DNA from: Proteus terrae
GTDB lineage: Bacteria; Pseudomonadota; Gammaproteobacteria; Enterobacterales; Enterobacteriaceae
Reading direction: 5' to 3'
NCBI RefSeq assembly: GCF_003144325.1
Contig: NZ_PENS01000010.1
Span: 146,264-210,263, forward strand
DNA length: 64,000 nucleotides
Shown: positions 48,454 to 57,412 of the stretch, in pieces
How positions within the stretch are numbered: position 1 is the stretch's first letter
Layout: the number at the start of each line of letters is the position of its first letter
Position numbers and translations under genes: made by a program
Notes under the pieces: generated by a model
Database searches by the model: none
The model's input: only the letters and a program-made list of their open reading frames with translations
Told to the model about the DNA's origin: nothing

Positions 48454-48513
48454 ACATGAGTCTCCCATTAATCTTTCTGTATTATAAGATTCTAGGCATC
48501 TTTACTCATTCTT

Positions 48514-48583
48514 ATATGTGATGAAAATCATATTTTCAATGAAACAATTGCAATAAATTCATTAATTGAGAGATGTATCTCAA
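48514..48583. promoter_or_regulatory. Tandem CRP-like sites upstream of cdd
   Basis: Site 1 is TGTGA-N6-TCATA (48517-48532) and site 2 is TTGAGA-N6-TCTCAA (48566-48583). Their centres are about 50 bp apart. E. coli cdd has two CRP sites about 52 bp apart with CytR between them, so the same design is likely. More TGAGA/TCTCA elements follow at about 48598-48628. Confidence 0.6.
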
Positions 48584-48699
48584 ATTTATAGCATTTTTCT
48601 CAAAAATAGTGAGATGAAAAATCTCCAAAGGGAATGGAATTTTAATTGAACACTTCTGTGATAACTCGCTAATCCAAATCTATTAATGCCGTACTTATA

Positions 48700-48715
48700 A
48701 AATAAACGTTTATTT
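48700..48715. promoter_or_regulatory. Perfect 16-bp palindrome before the frameshifted small gene
   Basis: AAATAAACGTTTATTT is a perfect dyad 22 bp upstream of the ATG at 48738. It could be an operator for that gene. Confidence 0.4.
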
Positions 48716-48737
48716 CTTGTAAATAGCGAATGAATTA

Positions 48738-48936
48738 ATGGAAAATCTCCAACACTTTATTTGCGGGTTACAGGAACCCCCCTTATGATTGGAGTGAGAT
48801 TGCAAGTTGGTTTGCTTCTAAAGTCTTAGTTGATACTGAAATAGTGAAAAATGCACATTTTACATCAATGATTAATATGGCATTGAAACTTAGAAAAGGT
48901 GAACTAACCGAAGTATCTTTATTAATTTCTGAATAG
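48738..48936 (+). pseudogene. Small gene broken by a +1 frameshift in a C6 tract
   Basis: The ATG at 48738 opens MENLQHFICGLQEPPL and then stops. One frame over, the reading continues from the same place as YDWSEIASWFASKVLVD to ISE and TAG at 48936. Removing one C from the run at 48777-48782 joins the two into a continuous protein of about 65 residues with no other defect. The product is not recognised; it looks like a small soluble alpha-helical protein. It could be a recent pseudogene, a sequencing error, or a phase-variable or frameshifting gene. A terminator follows immediately. Confidence 0.65.
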
Positions 48937-48941
48937 GCATA

Positions 48942-48976
48942 AAAAAACCTTCGTCTTAATTAGGCGAAGGTTTTTG
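48942..48976. terminator. Bidirectional rho-independent terminator
   Basis: AAAAACCTTCG (48943-48953) and CGAAGGTTTTT (48965-48975) form an 11-bp stem with A and T tracts. It is placed 6 bp after the broken small gene and 21 bp from the convergent yohK. Confidence 0.85.
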
Positions 48977-48996
48977 TTTTACCACTGGAAATGAGG

Positions 48997-49698
48997 TTAA
49001 CTATAAAGATGCAAAATAATAGGGAAGATAAACGGAGCAAGTAAAGAGGTAATAATCCCGCATGTCATTAATGCCAATGAACTATAAGCACCTTCGATAT
49101 AATCCACTTCTGCCGCTCTTGCTGTTCCTACTGCATGCGAAACGGTTCCCATCGCTAATCCCCGAGAGGCGTGAGTTGGAATTCGCAAGATCTTGAATAG
49201 AGTGTGACCAAAAATGGCACCTAAAATACCTACTGCAATAACACATGCAGCACTGATTGCAGGAATACCACCTATGGAGTCTGCAACTGCCATTGCGATA
49301 GGTGTTGTGACTGATTTAGGTAAGACTGATGCGGCAATTTCGGGAGTTGCTCCTGCCCATAAGGCAATCGCAGTACCACTGACCATGGCTGCAACACTAC
49401 CAATAAAGCAAATACTTATTAGTGATTTCCATTGTGCGCGAATTTGGTGTAATTGCTGATAAAGCGGAATAGCTAAAGCAACAACGGCAGGTTGTAATAA
49501 ATCATTTAAAATACGGCTACCTGCAAAATAGTGTTCGTAAGGAGTATGTGTAATTAATAAGATAGGAATAATAACCGCAATACCAATAAGTAAAGGGTTC
49601 AATATAGGTAATTTATAACGAGCAGCAAGTTTACGTGATAAATAAAAGATAATTATGGTTAAAGGAAGTGACCACCATATATTCGTTAACACTAACAT
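48997..49698 (-). CDS. yohK: LrgB/CidB family membrane protein YohK
   Basis: YohK is the LrgB-like partner of YohJ. The Staphylococcus LrgAB/CidAB proteins are holin/antiholin-like and influence murein hydrolase release; plant and other bacterial members move glycolate or pyruvate. The 233 residues have about seven membrane helices, with LLQPAVVALAIPLYQQLHQI, SVLPKSVTTPIAMAVADSIGG and GLAMGTVSHAVGTARAAE matching E. coli YohK. It overlaps yohJ by 7 bp and belongs to the conserved yohJK-cdd neighbourhood. Confidence 0.93.
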   Translation of the reverse strand: MLVLTNIWWSLPLTIIIFYLSRKLAARYKLPILNPLLIGIAVIIPILLITHTPYEHYFAGSRILNDLLQPAVVALAIPLYQQLHQIRAQWKSLISICFIGSVAAMVSGTAIALWAGATPEIAASVLPKSVTTPIAMAVADSIGGIPAISAACVIAVGILGAIFGHTLFKILRIPTHASRGLAMGTVSHAVGTARAAEVDYIEGAYSSLALMTCGIITSLLAPFIFPIILHLYS

Positions 49699-50165
49699 TT
49701 TTTCTTCTCACTTAATGCTTTATCATCATCTTTTTCTTTTGTTTCAATAATATCTTCAACTAGATCTGGTTTTGAACCTACGATAATACGCTCACGATGA
49801 ACATAATGTGAACAGTAAGCAACCAGTGCCATAACCCCAAACGTACTGACTATACAGGCTAAAACGATAGGGAAAAGTTGCTGGCTAAGTAAATCATAAT
49901 AATTCATTACGGCTACCCCGATAGGGATAAAGAGCAATGACATATTTTTCAGCAGGATATTGGCGCCAGGTTTAACCCAACGCAAAGGAATAAGCTGGAA
50001 AGCAAGTAAACCAAAAAGGATCAGTAACCCAATAATACTACCTGGAACCGCGAAGGGTAGAAGAGCTGAAATAAGATTACCAGCAAAAAGACAAAGATAA
50101 AGTACCAAAAAAGATCGTAGATAATGCCAAAGTGTAATCTGCAATCGTGCCCGTTTAGATTTCAT
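49692..50165 (-). CDS. yohJ: LrgA/CidA family membrane protein YohJ
   Basis: YohJ is the LrgA-like (holin-like) partner of YohK, with four membrane helices. The segments YLCLFAGNLISALLPFAVPG and IIGLLILFGLLAFQLIP match E. coli YohJ. The C-terminal tail is longer than in E. coli, charged and rich in Lys, Asp and Glu. I place the start at 50165 (157 residues); an ATG at 50201 in the same frame would add 12 residues. The last codons overlap the yohK start (ATGTTAG). Confidence 0.9.
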   Translation of the reverse strand: MKSKRARLQITLWHYLRSFLVLYLCLFAGNLISALLPFAVPGSIIGLLILFGLLAFQLIPLRWVKPGANILLKNMSLLFIPIGVAVMNYYDLLSQQLFPIVLACIVSTFGVMALVAYCSHYVHRERIIVGSKPDLVEDIIETKEKDDDKALSEKKKC

Positions 50166-50235
50166 AAGTAAGTGTCCCAAATCAACTAACAGAATTATCA
50201 TACACCGATTTTGAAAGTGTGCTATGGATCACAAT

Positions 50236-50268
50236 AAAAAAAGAGCGGGGCTCTAATAGAACCCCGCC
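50236..50268 (-). terminator. Rho-independent terminator of metG
   Basis: On the minus strand GCGGGG pairs with CCCCGC, with an inner TCT/AGA extension, followed by TCTTTTTTT. It is 32 bp after the metG stop. Confidence 0.85.
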
Positions 50269-50299
50269 ATATATTTATTTGGCAAATGAATCTTGGTTG

Positions 50300-52327
50300 T
50301 TATTTCACTTGTTGACCCGGTTTTGCACCAGAATCTGGACTGAGTAAGAAAATATCTTTATCGCCAGGGCCTGCTGCCATTACCATGCCTTCTGAAATAC
50401 CAAAACGCATTTTACGAGGTGCTAAGTTTGCTACCATTACCGTTAAGCGACCTTCTAACACTTTAGGATCTGGGTATGCAGTACGAATACCTGAGAATAC
50501 TTGGCGAGTTTCGCCACCTAAGTCCAAAATTAATTTCAGTAGTTTGTCTGAGCCTTCAACAAAGTCTGCTTGTTTAATTTCAGCGATACGCATATCGATT
50601 TTCGCAAAATCATCAAATTTGATGGTTTCTTGAATAGGTGCATCAGCCAATGGCCCCGTTACTTCTTTTACTGGAGCAATGGTACTTTTTGATGCTTCAA
50701 CCATTGCGTTAGCTTTATCCATTTCAATACGGTTAAACAACGCTTTGAATTTAGTGATTTCTTGGCCTAACAGTGGTTGATCAAGTGCATCCCATGTTAA
50801 TTGGGTTTGTAAAAAGGCTTCTGAACGTTCTGTCAGTGAAGGTAATACAGGTTTCAGATACGTCATCAATACACGGAATAAGTTAATTCCCATAGTACAG
50901 ATTGCTTGTAACTGAGTATCTTGACCTTCTTGTTTTGCCACTACCCAAGGGGCTTTTTCATCGATATAACGGTTAGCTTCGTCAGCTAATGCCATAATTT
51001 CACGAATGGCTTTACCAAACTCACGATTTTCAAATGATTGTGCGATAGTTTCTTTCATATCAACAAAGTGTTGATAAAGTTTAGCATCATCTAAAGAATC
51101 AGCTAATTTGCCATCAAAACGCTTGCTGATAAAACCTGCTGTACGCGATGCAAGGTTCACCACTTTATTAACGATGTCACTGTTTACACGTTGAACAAAG
51201 TCTTCTAAGTTTAGGTCAATATCGTCAATGCGTGATGAAAGTTTTGCAGCATAGTAATAACGTAGGCAATCCGCATCAAAATGATCAAGATAAGCGCGAG
51301 CAGTAATAAAGGTGCCACGAGATTTTGACATCTTCGCACCATTTACTGTGACATAACCATGAACAAACAAGTTTGTTGGTTTGCGATATTCGCTACCTTC
51401 TAACATTGCAGGCCAGAATAAGCTGTGGAAATAGACGATATCTTTACCAATAAAGTGATAAAGGTCAGCTTTGCTGTCTTTATTCCAAAATTCATCAAAA
51501 CTTAAATCACCACGTTTTTCACATAAGTTTAAGAATGAACTCATGTAGCCAATCGGTGCATCTAGCCATACATAGAAATATTTACCCGGTGCATCTGGAA
51601 TTTCGAAACCGAAATAAGGCGCGTCACGAGTGATATCCCACTGTTGTAAACCACTGTCGAACCATTCTTGCATCTTATTCGCAACTTGTTCTTGCAGTGC
51701 ACCAGAGCGTATCCACGCTTGTAACATGTTGCTAAATGCAGGTAAGTCGAAGAAATAGTGTTCTGTTTCGCGCATTACAGGCGTTGAACCTGATACGACA
51801 GAGCGTGGATTAATTAATTCTGTTGGGCTGTAAGTTGAGCCACAAACTTCACAGTTATCACCATATTGGTCTTGCGCTTTACATTTAGGGCAAGTGCCTT
51901 TTACAAAACGGTCAGGCAAGAACATGCCTTTTTCTTCATCATAAAGCTGAGAAATTGTTTTGCTTTTGATGTGACCATTCTTTTTCAGTGCAAGATAAAT
52001 TTTAGTCGATAATTGGCGACTCTCTTCACTGTGTGTAGAGTGATAATTGTCATAACTGATATTGAAGCCTGCAAAATCCTGCTGATGCTCTTTGCTCATT
52101 TCTTCAATCATGGCTTCTGGAGTTATGCCCAATTGTTGAGCTTTCAGCATAATTGGGGTGCCGTGGGCATCGTCAGCGCAGATGAAATGAACTTCTTTGC
52201 CGCGCATTCGTTGATAACGGACCCAGATATCTGCCTGAATGTGCTCAAGGATATGACCGAGATGAATTGAACCGTTAGCATAAGGTAACGCGCAGGTTAC
52301 CAATAATTTATTCGCGACGTGAGACAT
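50300..52327 (-). CDS. metG: Methionyl-tRNA synthetase
   Basis: MetG charges tRNA-Met for initiation and elongation. Class I signatures are HLGH (22-25) in the HIGH position and KMSKS near residue 335. A zinc-binding knob is visible as [17 protein letters not shown] (about 145-161). The C-terminal tRNA-binding dimerisation domain (from about 572, [20 protein letters not shown]) is present, giving 675 residues against 677 in E. coli. It is divergent from apbC, as in E. coli. Confidence 0.97.
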   Translation of the reverse strand: MSHVANKLLVTCALPYANGSIHLGHILEHIQADIWVRYQRMRGKEVHFICADDAHGTPIMLKAQQLGITPEAMIEEMSKEHQQDFAGFNISYDNYHSTHSEESRQLSTKIYLALKKNGHIKSKTISQLYDEEKGMFLPDRFVKGTCPKCKAQDQYGDNCEVCGSTYSPTELINPRSVVSGSTPVMRETEHYFFDLPAFSNMLQAWIRSGALQEQVANKMQEWFDSGLQQWDITRDAPYFGFEIPDAPGKYFYVWLDAPIGYMSSFLNLCEKRGDLSFDEFWNKDSKADLYHFIGKDIVYFHSLFWPAMLEGSEYRKPTNLFVHGYVTVNGAKMSKSRGTFITARAYLDHFDADCLRYYYAAKLSSRIDDIDLNLEDFVQRVNSDIVNKVVNLASRTAGFISKRFDGKLADSLDDAKLYQHFVDMKETIAQSFENREFGKAIREIMALADEANRYIDEKAPWVVAKQEGQDTQLQAICTMGINLFRVLMTYLKPVLPSLTERSEAFLQTQLTWDALDQPLLGQEITKFKALFNRIEMDKANAMVEASKSTIAPVKEVTGPLADAPIQETIKFDDFAKIDMRIAEIKQADFVEGSDKLLKLILDLGGETRQVFSGIRTAYPDPKVLEGRLTVMVANLAPRKMRFGISEGMVMAAGPGDKDIFLLSPDSGAKPGQQVK

Positions 52328-52531
52328 AGTAAGGATCTTACTTCCATAAAATTAATAAAAGGGACTTTGATGGTAACCGATCCATCATGATGTCGCTAGG
52401 GCAATAATCGAGTTTTTGCAAGAGAAATTTCAGTTGGCAAATTGAGGTAAGGCATTATCGTAGTCATCTACTATCTGATATGATAGATACACTCATATAT
52501 TTAATAAATAATGAAAACGAGAGGAGCCGGG

Positions 52532-53644
52532 ATGAGTGATAAATCCCCCGAGCAGACCACCCCTGAGATTCTGAACGAAAAAGTTTCAGGTGTCTTGTCT
52601 ACTTTTGAACACCCGACATTGAAACGTAATCTGCTTTCTCTAAAAGCACTACATCAATGTGCGATGATTGACGATGTTCTTCATATCGAATTAGTGATGC
52701 CGTTTGTTTGGAAAAAACCTTTCCAAGTCCTAATCGAAGAAAAAACAGCTGAACTTCGCAACATCACTGGCGCAAAAGCCATTGAATGGAAACTCAAGCA
52801 CAATATTTCAACCTTACGTCGCGCAAATGATCTGCCTGGTGTTAATGGTGTTCGTAATATTCTTGCAGTGAGCTCTGGTAAAGGTGGCGTAGGTAAATCA
52901 AGTACAGCAGTGAACCTTGCATTAGCACTTGCACAAGAAGGCGCTAAAGTAGGTATTCTTGATGCTGATATTTACGGCCCGTCTATTCCTAATATGTTGG
53001 GTACCACAATGGAGCGTCCAACGTCTCCTGATGGACAACATATGGCGCCGATTATGGCTTATGGTTTAGCGTCTAACTCTATCGGTTATTTAGTCACTGA
53101 TGATAATGCGATGGTATGGCGTGGTCCTATGGCGAGTAAAGCATTAATGCAAATGCTCCAAGATACGCTGTGGCCTGACTTGGATTATCTGGTTATCGAT
53201 ATGCCACCGGGAACAGGTGATATTCAATTAACCTTATCTCAAAATATCCCAGTAACTGCTGCTGTTGTAGTAACAACACCACAAGATATTGCGCTGGTGG
53301 ATGCGATGAAAGGGATTGTCATGTTTAAGAAAGTCAATGTGCCTGTATTAGGTATTATTGAAAACATGAGCGCACATATTTGTAGCAACTGTGGTCACCT
53401 TGAACCTATCTTTGGTACTGGTGGTGCGGCGAAATTGGCTGAGAAGTATCATTGCGAATTATTAGGTCAAGTTCCTCTTCATATCTCTTTACGTGAAGAC
53501 TTAGACCGCGGACAACCAACAGTGATGCGTGATCCTGAAGGCGAGTTTGCTGATATTTATCGCGAAATCGCATCAACAGTTTCTGCTCAAATGTATTGGG
53601 ATGGAGATGCAATCCCAACGGAAATTTCTTTCCGCGCAGTGTAA
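52532..53644 (+). CDS. apbC: Iron-sulfur cluster carrier protein ApbC (Mrp)
   Basis: ApbC is a P-loop ATPase of the Mrp/NBP35 family that binds and transfers 4Fe-4S clusters. An N-terminal DUF59-like domain (about 10-95) precedes the deviant Walker A GKGGVGKSS (116-124). The cluster-binding CxxC is CSNC, near residue 285 in HICSNCGHLEPIFG. The ATG at 52532 follows AGGAG by 7 bp and gives 370 residues; an upstream ATG at 52511 is not supported by homologues. Confidence 0.96.
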   Translation: MSDKSPEQTTPEILNEKVSGVLSTFEHPTLKRNLLSLKALHQCAMIDDVLHIELVMPFVWKKPFQVLIEEKTAELRNITGAKAIEWKLKHNISTLRRANDLPGVNGVRNILAVSSGKGGVGKSSTAVNLALALAQEGAKVGILDADIYGPSIPNMLGTTMERPTSPDGQHMAPIMAYGLASNSIGYLVTDDNAMVWRGPMASKALMQMLQDTLWPDLDYLVIDMPPGTGDIQLTLSQNIPVTAAVVVTTPQDIALVDAMKGIVMFKKVNVPVLGIIENMSAHICSNCGHLEPIFGTGGAAKLAEKYHCELLGQVPLHISLREDLDRGQPTVMRDPEGEFADIYREIASTVSAQMYWDGDAIPTEISFRAV

Positions 53645-53681
53645 TTGCTGTTCAATAATACATTGAATTATTTGCTGATTT

Positions 53682-53712
53682 AAATGGAGAGTCATTTGGC
53701 TTTCCATTTTTT
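53682..53712 (+). terminator. Rho-independent terminator of apbC
   Basis: AAATGGAGAG (53683-53692) pairs with CTTTCCATTTTTT (53700-53712), with one G-T pair, ending in six T residues. Confidence 0.75.
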
Positions 53713-53804
53713 ACATGTGATTTCCGACTGTTTTTGATAAAAAACAAATAGATTTCTGGTTTTACGCTGGAACCAGAGTGATTTCAAAACTATAATCTGC
53801 GCTA

Positions 53805-53828
53805 GCGTAATATTTACATATTATTACG
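53805..53828. promoter_or_regulatory. Inverted repeat upstream of udk
   Basis: CGTAATA (53806-53812) and TATTACG (53822-53828) face each other across 9 bp, 37 bp before the udk ATG. A candidate operator overlapping the promoter. Confidence 0.4.
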
Positions 53829-53864
53829 TTATCCCTCTTTTTATTTCAAACCAGGTTTTTGATT

Positions 53865-54506
53865 ATGGCTGACACAGCACATCAGTGCACAATTGTAGGT
53901 ATCGCTGGAGCTTCTGCTTCGGGTAAGAGTCTTATTGCAAGTACACTTTACCGCGAATTAAGAGCACAAGTAGGTGATCATAATATCGGTGTGATACCAG
54001 AAGATTGTTATTATCGTGACCAAAGTGATTTAACGATGGAAGAACGATATAAGGTCAATTATGACCACCCAAATTCGATGGATCACGCACTTTTATATCA
54101 GCATTTGTGTGAACTCAAAGCAGGAAAAAACATCGAACTCCCTCAATATGACTACGTTGCTCACACTCGCAAAGCAGAATCCATTTCTTTTCAACCCAAA
54201 AAAGTTATTATCATTGAAGGCATCTTGTTATTAACAGATAAACGCCTACGTGAAGAGATGGATTTCTCTATCTTTGTTGATACGCCATTAGATATTTGCT
54301 TAATGCGTAGAATTAAACGTGATGTGAATGAACGTGGACGTAGCTTAGACTCAGTCATTGAACAATATAATAAAACCGTTCGTCCTATGTTCTTCCAGTT
54401 TATTGAACCTTCTAAACAATATGCCGATATTATTGTCCCTAGAGGGGGTAAAAACCGTGTTGCGATTGATATTCTGAAAGCAAAAATTGGTCAGTTCTGC
54501 GAATAA
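53865..54506 (+). CDS. udk: Uridine kinase
   Basis: Udk phosphorylates uridine and cytidine with GTP or ATP in pyrimidine salvage. The P-loop is GASASGKS (15-22). The blocks [27 protein letters not shown] and [14 protein letters not shown] follow the E. coli protein. The ATG at 53865 gives 213 residues, as in E. coli, whereas a TTG two codons earlier is weaker. It is followed by dcd and asmA in the conserved order. Confidence 0.97.
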   Translation: MADTAHQCTIVGIAGASASGKSLIASTLYRELRAQVGDHNIGVIPEDCYYRDQSDLTMEERYKVNYDHPNSMDHALLYQHLCELKAGKNIELPQYDYVAHTRKAESISFQPKKVIIIEGILLLTDKRLREEMDFSIFVDTPLDICLMRRIKRDVNERGRSLDSVIEQYNKTVRPMFFQFIEPSKQYADIIVPRGGKNRVAIDILKAKIGQFCE

Positions 54507-54520
54507 TAGATTCATTTGTG

Positions 54521-54548
54521 GGCAGCTTTCATGCATGATGAAACTGCC
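54521..54548 (+). other. Hairpin in the udk-dcd gap
   Basis: GGCAG-C-TTTCAT and ATGAAA-CTGCC form an 11-bp stem with one bulged base around a GCATG loop. The following TGTTTAATTT is only a weak T tract. It may attenuate dcd transcription or protect the udk mRNA end. Confidence 0.45.
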
Positions 54549-54573
54549 TGTTTAATTTGAAGAAGGAAATAAA

Positions 54574-55155
54574 ATGCGATTATGCGACCGTGATATTATT
54601 CAGTGGCTGGATGAAGGTAAATTAGTCATTGAACCCCGCCCGCCCATCGAGCGAATTAACGGCGCAACAGCAGATGTTTGCTTAGGAAATCAATTTCGTG
54701 TTTTCCAAGGTCATACTGCAGCTTATATTGATTTAAGTGGTCCTAAGGCAGAAGTAAATGCAGCGCTAGAGCGTGTGATGAGTGATGAAATTGTTTTACC
54801 TGAAGGTGAGGCATTCTTCTTACATCCTGGTGAATTAGCGTTAGCTGTGACACTTGAATCAGTCACATTACCTGATAATGTGGTGGGGTGGTTAGATGGA
54901 CGCTCATCATTAGCTCGTTTAGGTTTAATGGTGCATGTTACCGCTCATCGTATTGATCCAGGCTGGCATGGACAAATCGTATTAGAGTTTTTCAATTCAG
55001 GTAAACTCCCTCTCGCATTAAGACCGGGTATGGTTATTGGTGCATTAAGCTTTGAGCCTATGTCTGGTTCTGCTGATAGACCTTATAATCGTCGTCAAGA
55101 TGCAAAATATAAAAATCAACAAGGTGCAGTTGGTAGTCGGATTAGTGAAGATTAA
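54574..55155 (+). CDS. dcd: dCTP deaminase
   Basis: Dcd deaminates dCTP to dUTP, the main source of dUMP for thymidylate synthesis in enterobacteria. It is a homotrimeric member of the dUTPase fold. Conserved parts are [17 protein letters not shown], the catalytic [20 protein letters not shown] and the region [17 protein letters not shown]. The length of 193 residues is that of E. coli. AGAAGGA precedes the ATG. asmA follows by 47 bp. Confidence 0.97.
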   Translation: MRLCDRDIIQWLDEGKLVIEPRPPIERINGATADVCLGNQFRVFQGHTAAYIDLSGPKAEVNAALERVMSDEIVLPEGEAFFLHPGELALAVTLESVTLPDNVVGWLDGRSSLARLGLMVHVTAHRIDPGWHGQIVLEFFNSGKLPLALRPGMVIGALSFEPMSGSADRPYNRRQDAKYKNQQGAVGSRISED

Positions 55156-55202
55156 CTATCTTTATAATCATTATTATCATATTTCACTAAGCGGGTAATT
55201 GT

Positions 55203-57137
55203 ATGAAAAGGTTTCTGACAACACTGGCTATTTTGCTTGTGGTTATTTTGGCAGGCTTAACAGCGTTAGTTTTACTCATTAACCCCAATGATTTCCGCGG
55301 ATACCTTGTTGAAAGGGTCGAAAAACAAAGCGGTTATAAACTCACATTACAAGATGATATGCGTTGGCATGTATGGCCAAAGTTAAGCATTATTAGTGGT
55401 AAAATGTCATTGACAGCACCTGGTGCTGAAATGCCTTTAGTTACAGCCGATAATATGCGTCTTGATGTTGAGTTATTACCGCTACTTTCTCATCAACTTG
55501 AAGTAAAAGAAGTCATGCTTAAAGGTGCCGTTGTTCGCCAAACACCGGAAAGCAAAGCTATTCCTAAAATATCACCGCCTTCTACTCCTCGAGATATTTC
55601 TCACCCAGTAATCGAACCTAGAGCCAATAATTGGCAATTGAATATCGCCAAAGTAAAAATTTCAGACAGCTTAATTATTTGGCAAATGAAAGACGGTGAA
55701 CAGCTTAATTTACGCGATATTAATTTATCGTTGAAAACAGACGAGAAAAAACAAGTTAGTCTTGAGATGAGCACGAAAGTGAATCGTGACCGTCGTGAGA
55801 TCACCCTAAATGTTGCCGCTAATGCGGATATGAACAGTTATCCTTACCAAATTGCAGGTAATATCACACAGTTAGATTATGCTTTATCAGGAATAGGGAT
55901 CCCTGAAAATGGCATAACAGGAAGTTTAACTTCAGATTTTACGATCCAAAATGAAGGTGTGAGAAAAATTTCACTTGATAACTTAAATCTCACTGCTAAT
56001 GACAGCCAACTGCAAGGTAATATCAGTGCGGAATTTGCAGGTAAAACACGTTATCAAGTTGATTTAAAAGGTGAACAATTAAATTTAAATACGTTGTTAC
56101 CAGAGTTAGCTGCGACTAAAACAACGGAAACCGCATTATTGTCCCCTAAAGATAATCAGACGCCATCATCGTTTTCATTATTTAATATTGCACATGCAGC
56201 GCCAGCACCAAATGCCACAATTATGGCAAAGCCGGTTATTACTTCAGTTACTATTGAAAATAAAGAATATGATTTAACGCATTGGGGCGATATTGAGTTT
56301 ACGCTGAAATTAGCACTGAATAAGCTTCTTTATAAAGATTTAGAGATTAATAATTTTAAACTTGATGCTTTAAATAATCCTAAGTCGCTGAATATTCAAA
56401 CCTTAACAGGACATGTCCTTCAAGGTGACTTCTCACTTCCAACAGTTATCTCTACAAGCATTGTGCCAGCACATATCAGCATGGATGTCACAATGAACAA
56501 TATTCCATTACAACCGCTATTGCGTGTGTTTAATCAACCTGAAAATTTCAGTGGATTAATTTCGGCAAAAGGGAATTTAGAAGGTGCGGGATATAACCGA
56601 AAAGCCTTTTATAATTATTGGCAAGGTACGCTCAATACATCTGTTAGCCAATTTAAAATGCAAGGATTAAATGTTCCGCAGGTTATTCAGCAATCAGTCG
56701 CTCAAGCGACAGATAAAGTAATTTATCCTGAAGATATCGAGAGTTACACACAAGCAGATAATGTGATTGCCCAATTTAAATTAACCCCAAAAGGACAATT
56801 GACGGTTAATTCTCTTGATGCTCAAGCTGATGCTTATCAAATTAAAGGGCAGGGTAAAGTTAACCTTCAACGTCATGATCTTGATGTAACACTATTGGTT
56901 AATATTAAAAAAGGGTGGGGTAAAGAAAATGAATTTATTCGCCAACTGGCTAAAGTTGATATTCCATTAAGGCTTTATGGGGATTGGAATGAGGTGCAAT
57001 ATGAGCTCAATGTCGAAAAATTATTGCGCGATCAATTACAGCAAAAAGCGAAACAAGCCATCGATAATTGGCTAAATAAGCAAGATGCTGAAAGCCCAGA
57101 AGTAAAAGCACTTAATCAGTTATTGAAGAAAATTTAA
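55203..57137 (+). CDS. asmA: AsmA family outer-membrane assembly protein
   Basis: AsmA is a large periplasmic protein tethered by one N-terminal inner-membrane helix (about 5-26). Family members (TamB, YhdP, AsmA) form long lipid-conducting beta grooves that bring phospholipid to the outer membrane. The N-terminal AsmA motif NPNDFRGYLVERVEKQSGYK (about 27-46) and the C-terminal domain (from about 430, NIPLQPLLRVFNQPENFSG) are clear. The 644 residues exceed E. coli AsmA (617) because of a low-complexity insert near 305-345. The udk-dcd-asmA order is conserved. Confidence 0.93.
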   Translation: MKRFLTTLAILLVVILAGLTALVLLINPNDFRGYLVERVEKQSGYKLTLQDDMRWHVWPKLSIISGKMSLTAPGAEMPLVTADNMRLDVELLPLLSHQLEVKEVMLKGAVVRQTPESKAIPKISPPSTPRDISHPVIEPRANNWQLNIAKVKISDSLIIWQMKDGEQLNLRDINLSLKTDEKKQVSLEMSTKVNRDRREITLNVAANADMNSYPYQIAGNITQLDYALSGIGIPENGITGSLTSDFTIQNEGVRKISLDNLNLTANDSQLQGNISAEFAGKTRYQVDLKGEQLNLNTLLPELAATKTTETALLSPKDNQTPSSFSLFNIAHAAPAPNATIMAKPVITSVTIENKEYDLTHWGDIEFTLKLALNKLLYKDLEINNFKLDALNNPKSLNIQTLTGHVLQGDFSLPTVISTSIVPAHISMDVTMNNIPLQPLLRVFNQPENFSGLISAKGNLEGAGYNRKAFYNYWQGTLNTSVSQFKMQGLNVPQVIQQSVAQATDKVIYPEDIESYTQADNVIAQFKLTPKGQLTVNSLDAQADAYQIKGQGKVNLQRHDLDVTLLVNIKKGWGKENEFIRQLAKVDIPLRLYGDWNEVQYELNVEKLLRDQLQQKAKQAIDNWLNKQDAESPEVKALNQLLKKI

Positions 57138-57170
57138 TTTCACGACTTTTAACTTCATCACACTCCTAAT

Positions 57171-57204
57171 AAAAGCACACTATTTTGATAATTGTGTGCT
57201 TTTT
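57171..57204 (+). terminator. Rho-independent terminator of udk-dcd-asmA
   Basis: AAAAGCACAC (57171-57180) pairs with GTGTGCTTTTT (57194-57204), 34 bp after asmA. Confidence 0.8.
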
Positions 57205-57287
57205 GCTTTATATCTATCATTTAATTTATATTTTGAATGAAAAGTAAGCATTCGTGCTATGTATATGTAAAAAAATAGTCGTTTTTT

Positions 57288-57301
57288 TTGATATATGTCA
57301 T
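57288..57301. promoter_or_regulatory. FNR-like site upstream of dcuC
   Basis: TTGATATATGTCAT has a perfect left half of the FNR consensus TTGAT-N4-ATCAA and a 3/5 right half. It lies about 112 bp before dcuC, a gene activated by FNR under anaerobiosis in E. coli. The match is weak. Confidence 0.35.
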
Positions 57302-57412
57302 ACACTGCAACGTTGCCTTTGGGCAGAGTGTGTCAATCGCACTAAACGCAAAAATGATGATAAAAATAAAAAACTTCATTTGATAAATGACTACTTTAGA
57401 CAGGATAAATAA

